The notes below the pieces were generated by a model that saw nothing but the letters and a program-made list of their open reading frames with translations, made no database searches and had not been told where the DNA came from. Position numbers and translations under genes: made by a program. A DNA stretch of 64,000 nt from Agrypnia vestita (lineage: Eukaryota > Arthropoda > Insecta > Trichoptera > Phryganeidae), in the NCBI GenBank assembly GCA_016648135.1, contig JADDOH010004259.1, positions 1 through 64,000 on the forward strand. The letters are read 5' to 3'. Shown piece after piece: positions 47,061 to 58,943 of this stretch (within the stretch, counting starts at the first letter, position 1; each line of letters begins with the position of its first letter).

Positions 47061-49000
47061 GCGGTAAATTAACTGAATAAATGTTAATAATAAAAATGAA
47101 CTCTGTTTATAACTTATTTACTTATGCAGTAACAAGATACAGAAGGTATATATGTAACAAGATATAGGTATTGTGACATTTGAATGCATTAAATCTCGAA
47201 AATTGGGGGCAAGTTTTGTAAATATTTTTGCAATACGTATTGAATCATGCATGTTTTCATTCATTCCTGTCTCATGCCGGTGTCTCATCTGCGAATCATG
47301 CCTGTTTTGGTGTCTGCACGCACAAATAAAAAAAAATAGTTGCATTCAGGCTAGAAATGAATCAAACAAAGGGTAATTGAAACATTTGTGATGCAACCGG
47401 AGAACTGTGGCGCGTGGTCAAATGCACGTGCAAAAAGTGGTTTGCGTGATTTCAATCCGGCAATTTTTCTTTTGTACACGACCATGTCCAGGGAGGTCAG
47501 ATATGTAAATATGACGTTCTACGAAATTCTGTGGAGATAAATCCAATCCATTTTACGTGGGCTATAGCAGAGAGACTTACTCTTAGATCAGCACAATCTA
47601 CGAGTAAGTCGAATTATGTTGTATCTTTGGCATTTATTGTTGGTGAATGTGACATGGTGCTTCCCGAAGACCCTGCGCGCTGCTGGGAGACCCTGAGAGT
47701 AGCTTTACGGGTAAGGTTGTCCCATTCATCTCCGACAGGACTATCTGGTGATGACGAGGGGGTCAGATTATAAGGATCTGAACCTCACGTCATAAATGGC
47801 GTGAGGTTCCATATTTGTTGGCGATCGGGAAAGCGACTAAATTGGACCAATAAAGTGGTGCCGCACCAAGCGATGCCAGTGAATTGAATCCAACAGATCA
47901 GTGCGTACGTTTCTCGTCTGCCGCTGTAAAAAAACATTAATTTTTTGTAGCTCGTGAATGAGAAGTATATTTATGGTACCAAAATACGCCTAAGAATCCA
48001 GGAAAGGAAATCCGCTAAAAATATATATCCAAGTTCGGTGTAAAGGAAATTCCACTAAAAATATATGGATCGCATCCAAAAGAAGTGATGATGTATTGTG
48101 GAAATTCTAAGGAATTATTCATTTTGAATTACAACTAAATAACGAATCCTTTCGGATATCTATAACTAGTATTTGGAAAGACTGCCGGTGAAATTTTATC
48201 AACCCTAAAAAAATACCAGAGCAGGTCAAAGATGCGATGTGGAAACGGAAATTGTGAACAACTTGAATTTTGATCCGGGTGAATAAAATAACCGTTGAAA
48301 TTCTTGCTGTTTTTTACCTGCACCACCATTAACTTTAAAAGGATAAATATGTTCTATACCGGATTTGTAGATGCTGAGAATGAATACAATAAAATGTTTG
48401 AAATCAGACACCAAATCAACAGAGACCACCGCAACTATTTAACGGATGTACGTCCATGGGGCTGTAAAATAAGCATCCTGAACAAGGTTTTTATATCAGA
48501 ATAACAAGGAACGATAACAAAAATAACATTAATGTCGGCCACACAATTTACTAGAGTAATAAAAATGGTACGACTGCTGTATCGCGCGCCAAATATCTCC
48601 CAGCAAGCGGAGCGGCAATTAACAGCATCGTAAAATTTGTGTCCTTTTTGCGGAAATTAAAATCCACAGTTTCAGATTTAATATGTTTTAATGTGAAATT
48701 CCGAGAGATAACTTTTCAACAGCTCAGATTCCGTTGCGAATCACACGCGTTCAGAGCAAAGTTTCCATCCACGAATATTATCTTTTGCAAGGAGCAGTAA
48801 TAACATTTTTAATATCTTGGAAACATAACCACACACAGAAAAGCGCCACAGGGTAAGTAAAGATATAAAGGGCCAAACAAATATTTAAAGAAAAATGTTG
48901 TCTTAAGCTATGAATAAAGAAAACATTTTATCAAAACATCAGCGTGGATGGTGAATTATCAGCAGAAAAAAATAGCTTTCTCAGAGCGCATTTAACATAT
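47061..49000. other. Non-coding stretch
   Basis: The ORFs at 47531-47773, 48226-48429 and 48295-48504 have no recognisable domains. A short imperfect direct repeat (GGAAATCCGCTAAAAATATA and GGAAATTCCACTAAAAATAT) occurs at about 48007 and 48047. A 10-bp hairpin lies at 47780-47809. Confidence 0.4.
47780..47809. repeat. 10-bp hairpin
   Basis: GAACCTCACG and CGTGAGGTTC flank the loop TCATAAATGG. There is no poly-T run or gene next to it. Confidence 0.7.
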
Positions 49001-49001
49001 A

Positions 49002-49184
49002 TTTTATTCTTTCTGTACTATCTCATTCGTAGCTCTTTCTGTCAAGCTTATTTTTAACATAGTGATGATAGCCAATACGAAGACCAACATCCTTTGAACG
49101 GATAAGTGAGATGTATTTTTGGAAAATGTTAAAAATAAGCTTGACAGAAAGAGCTACGAATGAGACAGTACAGAAAGAATAAAA
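49002..49184. repeat. Foldback with 59-bp arms
   Basis: Arms 49002-49060 and 49126-49184 are inverted repeats with one mismatch in 59. The left arm contains TCATTCGTAGCTCTTTCTGT and TATTTTTAACAT. The 65-nt spacer has no feature. It may be a small MITE, a local inverted duplication, or, if transcribed, a long hairpin RNA. Confidence 0.9.
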
Positions 49185-51830
49185 ACAATAATGCTATAGA
49201 AAATTAGTGTGGCAAAAACTCGGATGTAGGTACAAACAGAAATAATATAGTAGAAAAAAAAATTGAAGACGAAAATAATAAATATTGAGGCAAAAGCATA
49301 TCAAATAATTACAAAATAGGAATAGCAACTACGAACTATCAGAATTGTGAATTTTTTTTTAAGAATCAGGGAGAGAGAAAATATATTAAGCTGATATATT
49401 CAACTTTAGAATATGCTGTGAAAAAATTATTTCATTGGTCATTTTAATGTTGGTTTAAATTAAAATTAAAAATATAACTACCCATAATTGGCTTAGTCTG
49501 TATCTGAAATGTAGGACATACGACGGTTTCAAGGATTATCATATGATGAAAGCTAACAGATAGAAAATGGCTTATTATGGTCATCAGTATGTCAAAATTA
49601 AACTTATGATGAATTCATGACGCTACTATACATTCGGCCTCCTTCACAGCTATTTTCCACCAACTCCTATCTCTACTCAAGTCCTCTTCCACACAGCCAG
49701 CTTTTGAAACATAACATAACCATTATCTACCTTGAAACTAACTTGGTCAAAATATTGATGTCCTGTCGCCTGGCACGTTTTCATATGCCAACGTGTTGCA
49801 TTAAATTAAACTTCTTAGCTTGTGTTTCATTATTTTTCTGTAGGTTTCGTTGTCTTGTTTTTCAGCCTTTATATTTTTCTCAGTATTTTTCATTCAAAAC
49901 CTTCTACTTACTAGTACTATCACGACTATTACATTATATTTTCTTCATCGAATAAGAAATTTCAACCCCAACAATTGCTTGCAAATTTAGAAGCGTATTT
50001 TTTAGCTACAAAGTTATGGTTTGCACCGATGGTTTCATATATACCTACTCTGCGAATACTCGAACAAATTAAATTTCTAACACATTTTCTAAAACTCTGG
50101 TAAACAAGATCTCTCGCAGTTTCTTCAGGCACTTAACCAGGTTTAATCAATTTTCTACAGTAATCGGTGGATATTTTGTGGTGGTGTTGATTGCATCACG
50201 ATTCGCGAGCTTTATGGGGGCTCGGCGTAAAAATTATTTCATCACATCAAAGCGGTGAAGATTGCAAGTTGAGGTAGTTGGCATCTTTCCCGCATGTACC
50301 GCATAGCGGCGGACGTGTGGAACGTGCTTAACGAGTCGTTCTACTATATGCGGTGTAGGGAAATTCAAAATGCAGATGATGGGCTATTAGATGGACACGT
50401 GACGAGTTGAAGCGTGTGCCTTCGCGAGTAACTGATGTACCTGATACCGACAAAGCTTTCAACTCCGGAAAAGTGTGAAATCTCTATCTATGTCTTTATA
50501 ATCAGCCCGTGCCCAGCCATTGTTGGATTTATATACGTCTTATAATGCTCGCCCGTCTCTTCTATCTCCATTTGCTTTATCATTCACTTTTTGCTTCCGT
50601 TCTTCGAAAAGCTCGCTGTAGAGGCTTACTTCAACAAGCTTCTCCAAGCTACTTTACCTCCTCAAAAAGTGTATTGTGGCTCCAACATTACATCTCAAAC
50701 GTATCAACCCGTGGCATTCCTCACCGTAGGATAAATATTGAATGCACAAGCTTGATTTATATTGTTTTAAACATATCATTCAATATCTTTACAAGTCTAG
50801 GCGTACACGGTACATACTTACAAATAAAAAATTCTTATGGATACAAAATTACTTAAATAAATGTCAAAATCACAATAAAAATAATCTGTCAGATTTCACA
50901 TAATAATTTAAAAATAAAAAGTCATAGGAAAAGAGTTTCAAAATCTATATTATGTTTTTGAAATGAGCAAAATACTCAAATGTAAAACAAATGTATATAC
51001 GTTAAACTTGTAATTAAAAGTCTGAAATAAAAATAAATAAACAAAGAAGATTCATTTGAACCTGAAGTTTCTGAAGACTCCTAATGTCAAGGCGTTCAAA
51101 CGATATTTTACACGAAGTTGTAATAACAAACCACCGCATCAACTCGTCACTGCCCAGACTCATATACTTGGCAATGAGGACAGTGTCTTTGTAGATATAT
51201 TTTATGGAAGAAACTTGATAATATTTAATAGAGACCTGATTTCGAATTTGTGATATTGCTATCAATTTTTCTGATAACAAATTTATTTTCTTTTTTGATT
51301 TAAAATTGAAATTACTTCTCTATTTTTAATATTGTTTCTATTTTTTTTCTAAGATTTTTACGATTTACTATGTGTCAAAAATCTTAGGTATTGTGATAAA
51401 ATTTTTCGTCAATGATGCTTCATACCGCATTATTCCTCAATGTTCCTTTTAAACAAAATTAATTTGATTAAATGTTCACTAATACACGGCTCGGACATGC
51501 ATTCTTGAATTCATACCACAGGTACAGGCCATTAGATGTATTATTCATTAACGCGTGGCGCTGCTGAGAGCCCGCTATATCCGATTACCGTATTCTCCGC
51601 ACGCTCCTCGGGCTAATGTTGCGTGTAATTTCCTTCGCATTCAGAGACATTGAGAGAGTAGCAACTGGATCATTTCTGGCTCTGTTTCTTCATTTATATT
51701 ACTATATTATACGTGTTTGATATTAGATATATGCGTATATAAAGGGTATTTTTCAGAGAAAAATGTTTTAAATATCAATAAAATTGGCTTAATTCGACAG
51801 ACTAGTAATCCTCGATGACTGCATTCAATT
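49185..51830. other. Non-coding stretch
   Basis: The ORFs at 49617-49955 and 50509-50856 (about 112-115 codons) show no domain. GC-richer pieces at 50150-50460 and 51540-51620 were not recognised. Confidence 0.4.
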
Positions 51831-51834
51831 TTTT

Positions 51835-52465
51835 TTGTATATGGCTGCCTTTGCTTTTATACCCCACATATATTATAATTTTAACTTGCTGACTTTCAGA
51901 TTTAAATTCATTGGAGTATCTCTATATTCAGCGACTTTGATCTTTTCAATTCATCAATCTATGAATTTAAAACTCTTGGATATTCACCTCAGTCATAAAC
52001 CTTTTTTTTCCTCTTCTTTAATCCATCTCCTTTCTTTTGAACAGACTTCGTATTTGTAATTTTTATCTTGTATCTTTCTTTTTCCCTTGTTCACATTTTT
52101 TCTTTTGTCCAAATGTAAATATATATATGCAGATGTATTGATCAGATATCTTTATGCTGTACATATATATTTTGGACTTCTTTTTATTCTTATCTCTTCT
52201 CCTTTTTACTAATTAGATTAGTCCTTTCCTGTCCATTCCTTATTCCCCTTTTACCTTCAATTCTTTCACTCTCGTTGTTTGTCCGTAGCGTTAAACTTTC
52301 ACTTTTTTTGTTTTTGTTTTGTATAACTCATGTTATTGTTGCAATAATACATAACATGTTAATTCTTTGGAAACTTGTAAGATGGTCTCTATATTGTTCA
52401 ATAATCATGAGTAATCTTATTTTATATGTACTGTTAGTTTCCCATGAATAAATAAAATAAAATAA
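51835..52465 (+). mobile_element. Possible retroelement 3' end
   Basis: A pyrimidine-rich plus-strand region ends CCCATGAATAAATAAAATAA followed by more AATAA repeats, the usual look of a LINE 3' untranslated region and tail. No reverse transcriptase motif is present upstream. Confidence 0.35.
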
Positions 52466-52469
52466 GAGT

Positions 52470-55400
52470 GGTAAAAAATAGTTACTAGGACTAATTACAT
52501 TCACATTACTGTGTTTAACTACCGCAATTAGACCCCACGGGTTATTGTAGCTCAACAAAAAAAAATACCTAGGGACACACCTATCACTTTTGAATATATC
52601 GAGGGTCCTCAGTCAAAAAAGCATACAAGTGATTATTTCGAAATTTAGAGAAGAGACGATTAATAAATATGGAAATCGTTTAGTAATAAATGAATATTGA
52701 CAAATATTTTATTTTGTTCTCCTATAAAGTTCAAAATAATCTCTAACACCCTTTTGGCTGTCTACCCACAATACAGTACTTCTAGTGTTCGAGCTTGTAC
52801 ACTCAATTAATAAATTTATCAACAAAAAAATAAGGACAAATTCTTGGCAAATGTTAAGAAAATAAATTTCGGTAGGTATTGGTTTGAACTTGCACTAGTT
52901 TTGTTTAAATGTACTTTATATCGTTCGCAATAGTAGTAGACAGAAAATTTAAAAAGTTTGGAAACCGTCTTACTGGGCACTATTACAGAGTGACTTCATG
53001 CCTAGGCGCAGTTATAAATATAGGTTTTATACAGTTACGTCAAAATTTATGATTAGAATAGTGGAATCATACAAAAGTCAAATGCCACTACTTTCAAAAA
53101 ACGTAACTCAATCAACATTATCCATTAGAGTTCGCCGTATAATAAATCTGTCCGCAATAAAGCCTGTAATCTGAAGTAGAATCTAATCAAATCGAAATTG
53201 AAATACATAAAGAATGGTAATTTTTATTAATCTCGCTGAAGTTTTACGTTTATCTACCATTGAATACCCTTTATTAAAAATAATACTAGCGTAGGTAGGT
53301 ACTGCAGTACGTTTTCTGAATAAATTTACTTCAATTATGATAGACATGTTTCATTTTGACAGGTATCTGTTTATTAAAATACACGAAGACTGACTAGTCA
53401 AGTTTGTAGGGTACTTTTCGTATGCACATGTGACAATACTGCAACATTTTTAACGAGCTAGCTGGCTGTTAAATAACACCCGTGAACTACATGCAGAATT
53501 TTATTGGCGATTGTTTACGATGAAAGCAGGATTCCGCCTGAGGCTGAATAACAGGACATAGGCTCCAGCACGTGCAGATTTCGGAAAACTGCTCCGTTTG
53601 CCTGATCCGACCTCTTATTAGTTTTTTTATTCCAAAAAATTAAGAAACACACAAAGGATCAACATTAAGATCAAGCGTGGAGTTGAAATGGATTACAAAA
53701 AAGCCCCGCGGAAAATGAATTTAAATCCTGCGTCACGCATTGGAAATAACTTTGGACCAAGCGCATTTCTTCTGAAAGGGACCTTGTGCCAGATATCGAA
53801 TAAGTATGTTCTCTAATTGAGGGGATTAGAAGAAAAAGCACCATTCTGCATGATACAGGGCGTCGTGTTTGAATTTGAAAGCACGCTTGTGAGTTTTAGG
53901 AGCATTTTTATCAAAAACTTATTATTCTTAAAATCTCCGCTTTGGCTAAAATTTTTTGTTTTAATATAATTTTTTGTATTGAAAGTAAAATAGATACATG
54001 TTAGAGTATAATTAAAGGTAAATTTCAATTTATATTTGTTTAACTGTCCCCAGAAAAGTCACTTAAACTTGTGTTTAGGGACAGGAGTAAACGATGCGTA
54101 ATATCTATTGATTATGTACGTAAGACTCACTTCAGAAAAAATCAGTTTCAAAAACGTTTATCTAAATCTCATCTATTGGATGGTAGCGCTTATTTTTCTA
54201 ATCCCTCAAATTGTAATATTTTTTCTGCGAACCTAATTGTCGGATTTGTACATCAAAAATAGTGACGCGCGAATGAGGCTTATTTTTTATATGTTTTCAA
54301 GAAATAATAGAAATAGCTCACAATTCTATATAGTTTTCCATAAAACTTCAATCTTTAAAATTGTAAGTAAATCAAAAATGTATTTTTTAAATTGTGTACC
54401 TACTATTTACTGTTCTAGCGTAATGGCTGTTTAAAATGTTATTTTAATGAATGGTACAGTATTTGTCATCAAACATTAGTAGCCCAGAAACATGTTTAGG
54501 TACAAAAATCAAGCAGATGTATCATTTTTTAATATACGATTGGATAAAAATTCAATTAACATGACAGATGCAATTAAGCGTAGGTTTATATTATGACACA
54601 CCTGTTATTGAAATGATTCGTCTAATTGATCATTAATTGGTTTCCGGGGAATTTATTTACCGATAGCTGAAAACGAATAATTCAAACGTTATATTCCTTC
54701 TCGTTATAAATATTTATTTGACAAACAAATTAGTGATTTATATAATTGTTTATGCCTTATATAAGTATGTTGTAAGTTCAAAAACTAATTTTAAAACAAA
54801 GTATTCTTTACATTAAAATGTCGACTACGGAGATTACGGAGATAAGAAATATGAAAGTTTGCTTTTTTTTTTAAATATTTCTGACTTCTATTTGCAAAAC
54901 GTTGAACTATCGCTACATTAAATTATAAAGTATAATAATAAAATTTCATTAATTCCTTTAATAGAAGTCAAATAAAATGAATTTTTTTTTGATTTCTACA
55001 AAACTTTAGTCATTTTATTTGACCTTGACCTTGAAGAATTTTATTTGACATCAAAACGAATGAATTTTTATTATATAATATAAATTACATTCATGAGAGT
55101 CTAACGTTTTACAAAAGATAAGCCAGAAATAAGAATCTTTTCTTTTCGAAACTGACTGAAGAAGTTTCTTCGAAGTTTTTGCTAATAGCTATAATTTGTC
55201 AAGCGCAGTAGGTATCGTGTGTTAATCAAAACAAAATTTGATGTGTTGCATCAATATTTCTGTGGCAACAAGAGACGTTTACTGTCAATTTTGCACGACC
55301 GACATAAATATTCTTTTTAAATGCTTTGTTTTGGTAAAATTCAAACAATTTTAAGATTTTCAATATTTAAAGAATATTTTCTATTTAAAATTAATAAAAC

Positions 55401-55985
55401 TCCCTCAAAATTTTTGTTGCTAGCTGCAAGAAAATTAACAAAGTGAAAACATGAATTATTTGACCGTGATTTAAAATTATTATTACTTGATAGTTCCTTG
55501 AAAAGATTATAAATAAATTCGAATAATTATTAAATAATTCAAAATAAATATTCCTATAACAAACTCGATAAACTTTGATCCTGATCTTGAGAAAAATTGT
55601 TTAGACGATCTGGATTTAGAATATTTTGATAGCAAAATAAACTGGTTTAGATAATTGCGTATGCGTAACGCTATTTTACCTAGAAGCTCGAGTGCAGCAT
55701 CAGCACTCCGGACTATCCGGTCCGGTGTTTGCGGGCCTCTTCACCGTTGTAGTTAAATTAAAAGCTCTGCTCTCGTACAGTATCTCTAGATCACAGCGGT
55801 GCGGAATATTTTTGCAAAAATTTAAATATTTATTTCAATCACCAACCGTGCACAAGATATTTTTTTAAGAAGTCTTCAAATACTTTTAAGTATAGTATAG
55901 TATAGAATAGTGTAGAATAAGGAATCTTGATGGTTTCGAACATAAAATAATTTTGAATATAAATTGTCAAATTATTTGTAATCAT
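52470..55985. other. AT-rich non-coding stretch
   Basis: Only short motif-less ORFs (53813-54028, 54071-54262, 54237-54434). No RNA gene or repeat copy was recognised. Confidence 0.5.
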
Positions 55986-55989
55986 TTTC

Positions 55990-56278
55990 GACTACTATTT
56001 TTATCGTAGATTCTAGAAGATAACAAAACATAAATTCAGATAAACTAAATCCGATTAAAAATAAATTTGACAACCATACATGAAGCGAAAATGCGAATTT
56101 AAAATATATACTTGTATCACAAGTTTCGCGGACGCCCTCTATTCCTGTTGCCTTCACACTCCTCTCATATATTTTCTTAACCATCTTTTCCTCGTTCATA
56201 CGTTCCACATGACCAAACCATCTCAGCACTCTTTTCTTTATTCTATCTACCACACTATAGCCAGCATTGCATTCACGT
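55990..56278 (-). pseudogene. LINE reverse transcriptase C-terminal remnant
   Basis: The minus frame contains VVDRIKKRVLRWFGHVERMNEEKMVKKIYE (about 30 residues, key elements RIKKR, R-W-F-GHV-ERM), the post-RT conserved segment of arthropod LINEs. It loses similarity after about 50 codons. It is the same type as 6543-6830. It abuts the LINE L 3' end at 56286 in opposite orientation, suggesting a nested or inverted insertion. Confidence 0.7.
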
Positions 56279-56285
56279 CTAATTT

Positions 56286-56640
56286 GCAGAGGCGGCTGAC
56301 ATTTTTGCTGATAGTATAACTGTTTATAGGACAAAGCTGATACAATTGTTTACATCCCAACGAAATGGAAATGGACAATAAATCTTTCTATTTTGCCTTT
56401 AACTTTTATTATTTGTACCTTTAACTTTATTATTATTTTATCTTGTGTTTTTATGTTTTTCTTATGTTTATCTGTATTATTATTATTATTATTATTACCT
56501 TTTAACTATTATTATTGTAACTTTTAACTGTATTTTTATTTTAACTGTCTTATGTTATTTAAAAAAATATTATTCTGTATATTGTAAAAGCTCATAAGGG
56601 CGTTAAATAAATAAATAAAAATATATAAATAAATAAATAA
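56286..56640 (+). mobile_element. LINE 3' end, family L, copy 3
   Basis: It starts GCAGAGGCGGCTGACATTTT and ends AGGGCGTTAAATAAATAAAT with a long (AAAT)n-type tail. All three family L copies begin at the same base, which suggests either a fixed short unit (SINE-like) or a common truncation point. Confidence 0.75.
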
Positions 56641-56689
56641 TTTGTTCATTCGTCACTCTATCGACCAAAGATTTTCCACACAAGCGTAA

Positions 56690-56872
56690 CGAAAGGAAAG
56701 ACCTGGCACGATCAGATACTACAAGTATTTGAGAATGGCCCTGTTAAAAGCCGCAATAACCATAGAACTTGTATTAGAAGGTGTATGAATGTGGCCGAAG
56801 CAAAAGTAGTGTACCAGGATAGAAGAGTGTGGCGTTCAATCTTCTCTGCCTGCCTCTGCGGGGAAACGGCGT
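56690..56872 (+). pseudogene. LINE C-terminal tail relic
   Basis: The plus frame reads RRCMNVAEAKVVYQDRRVWR followed by SIFSACLCGETA and a stop. The DR-x-x-W pattern is the last conserved block of many LINE proteins. The upstream part is lost. Confidence 0.65.
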
Positions 56873-56879
56873 GATGGTT

Positions 56880-58470
56880 AGTTTGTTAGTTAGTTATCAC
56901 AAGTTCAAAAATATTATTTCTCTAATCTAACTTACCCTTTTTTTGTTATTTAAATAACTTGACAATATGTTTGTTTGTTGTTCAAATTGTGTTTTGCCCC
57001 TTTTGCTAGAAAAAAAATCTTTGTTGACACGGGCAATCATCGTCGCGGCTGAATTACCATTTCTTCTTCTTCCTATTCGTGCAACTAGATTTGTATATTG
57101 CCTGTAAGATGTAAGGCTATGATTAAAGTTGTATATTTTAGTGCTAGAAAGATGTTTGCTTGCGACTTTGTGCAGTGGGCTTATCCTATCTCCTTAAGAC
57201 GATGAAATATTTAAGAGTTACACAGGGTGTGCGTATGGCTTATGGATGGCATTCAATGAAAAGTTAACTTGGAGAGTAAGGAAAATAATTCATGATATTC
57301 AATCTAATCAAAAAATCTAAAATCCCACAAGTTGCGTCTCCCCGACTGACAAAAGATCAATATGATTATTGAGAATAATACGGTATGCTTAATACGGTAA
57401 CACAACTTTTGGCCAAAGAAGCTATATCTATTTTGCAACAAAACTCTACAATATCCTTCCCCCAACCTTCAAAAATATTGAAAAGATTGAAGAGTTCAAA
57501 AAAAAAGATAAAAGCATGGCTAAAACAAGTCGATGCAGATAAATTAGAAGGAGTATTGAAAACTTCGCTGTAATTTAAAAATAGAAAATAAATAAGTATA
57601 AACCAGTCCGCCTCAGCACAGGAACCCCTAGTGAGGAGGACTAAGAACAATAATATCAACAATTTTATTATACATACATATTATTATTATATTAAACATG
57701 CACAAATTGTATCTAAATAGTACCTAATAAAAAATAAAAATATAAAAGTGTTTCTTTTTAAATTATAAATAAATAGTATAATTTTAGCGCTTAAAAACCA
57801 CCTTAAAATTCACGCGCATACAATATTAGATTCTTCTCGAGTGCCTCCTTCAATACGGGTACCACATGTTCTCTCCATCTAGGGTATGAAATATAATATT
57901 ATATGTTTGTTACTTTGAATAATGTGCTCTGTCCATTATATGCAAGCAGCGTTGCTTTACGAGTGCAGAAACCTTAATGCGAAGATTATGAAAGTTATAC
58001 CCGGCATACACTATACAGATACATTGTTAATGTTACGTAAAGTACTGTTACAATATTTTATCAACCGGTGCATAATATCAAAACAAAATTTGATATTATG
58101 CATTAACTATGTAACCAATATTGATAACTAATTTTTAGACATATTAATAGATTTTTTTTTATAATTTTAGAAAATTATTATTAAATTTGTTTTTGTTTTT
58201 AAATAATAATTTGGAACGAAATTTTCAACAATAAAAAAAAGCCATTTTAAAAATACGTTTTGTTTAGTAGAAAACTTTGATTGCGTTATAAATATGTCAT
58301 AAATACATGCAAGGGGGGACATATTTCCGCCGTATCCCAGACTTCTCGCCTATATAACGGGTTTAGTTCAACTCTTAAGAATTTTGTACTCTGTGGTAAA
58401 TACCATTTATTAAATTAAATTAACTAAAATAATTAACAGAGAATAACAAATAAAATATGTAAAATTTAAT
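56880..58470. other. AT-rich non-coding stretch
   Basis: The ORFs at 57366-57662 (minus) and 57385-57573 (plus) overlap antisense and have no motif. Nothing else was recognised. Confidence 0.45.
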
Positions 58471-58592
58471 ATAACTATGAATAAAACAGCGTTGTTCACT
58501 TCACACAATGACACTTTAATTAAACGAATTAATTATCATACTTGAAGTGACGTCCCTCTGATCTCACATGGTCTGCCATTTCTGAATTAATA

Positions 58593-58826
58593 TTGAAATT
58601 TTTAGTAAAATTTTTTAGTAAAAGTATGATAACATGCAAAAAAGGAAAGAAATGGGACATCTTGGAAAATATAGAAATTCATCTAAATAATGATAAGGCC
58701 CTAAACATACAAACACCACTTATTACATCCCCCCTTCTAACCATACTAGCCCCTCCCAGCAACCACTTTCATTTTCCGCCTACCCCTCCCCCGCTCCCGA
58801 CAACTCCCGCCCCATGTAGAAGATAA
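58593..58826 (+). pseudogene. PLE protein C-terminal tail
   Basis: The frame contains CKKGKKWDILENIEIHLNND and ITSPLLTILAPP. The LE-x-x-EI-x-x-NN pattern matches the tail of the GIY-YIG frames in PLE 2 (NNLETLEIHKNI) and PLE 1 (NNLEALEIKKSL), and the following TSPLLT is shared with PLE 2. A proline-rich end follows. There is no catalytic part. Confidence 0.65.
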
Positions 58827-58835
58827 AATGTCTTC

Positions 58836-58880
58836 TAGTCTTACTGAAGATAATGCAGTAAGCATTGAAAACGTTTAAAT
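58836..58880 (+). ncRNA. Degenerate hammerhead-like motif
   Basis: Core CTGAAGA (58844-58850) fits CUGANGA. One unpaired T follows, then stem II AATGC/GCATT with a 5-nt loop, then GAA (58867-58869), palindrome AACGTT and T. Stem I does not close properly (TTA against AAA), so activity is doubtful. It occupies the same position relative to the ORF tail as in PLE 1 and PLE 2. Confidence 0.45.
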
Positions 58881-58943
58881 TAATTTGTTTAATTAAAGTG
58901 TCACTGTGTGAAGCAAAAAACGTTGTGTTTTACTCATAGTTAT

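Larger units (their letters stand above)
58471..58943 (+). mobile_element. Penelope-like element, family B, with inverted arm
   Basis: The left arm (58471-58534) is an imperfect inverted copy of the right end (58878-58943), sharing ACACTTTAATTAAAC and ATAACTATGA-type segments. Between them the plus strand codes for the extreme C-terminal tail of a PLE protein and then the untranslated region with a hammerhead-like core. The GIY-YIG domain itself is truncated away. It is the sister of the fragment at 15940-16235. Confidence 0.65.

Noticed and set aside
47531..47773. 80-codon plus ORF with balanced composition
   Set aside because: No domain, no splice context and no second copy; could not support a gene call.
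57366..57662. 98-codon minus ORF with hydrophobic start
   Set aside because: It looks like a membrane or signal segment only because of T-rich DNA; overlapped by an equally open antisense frame.
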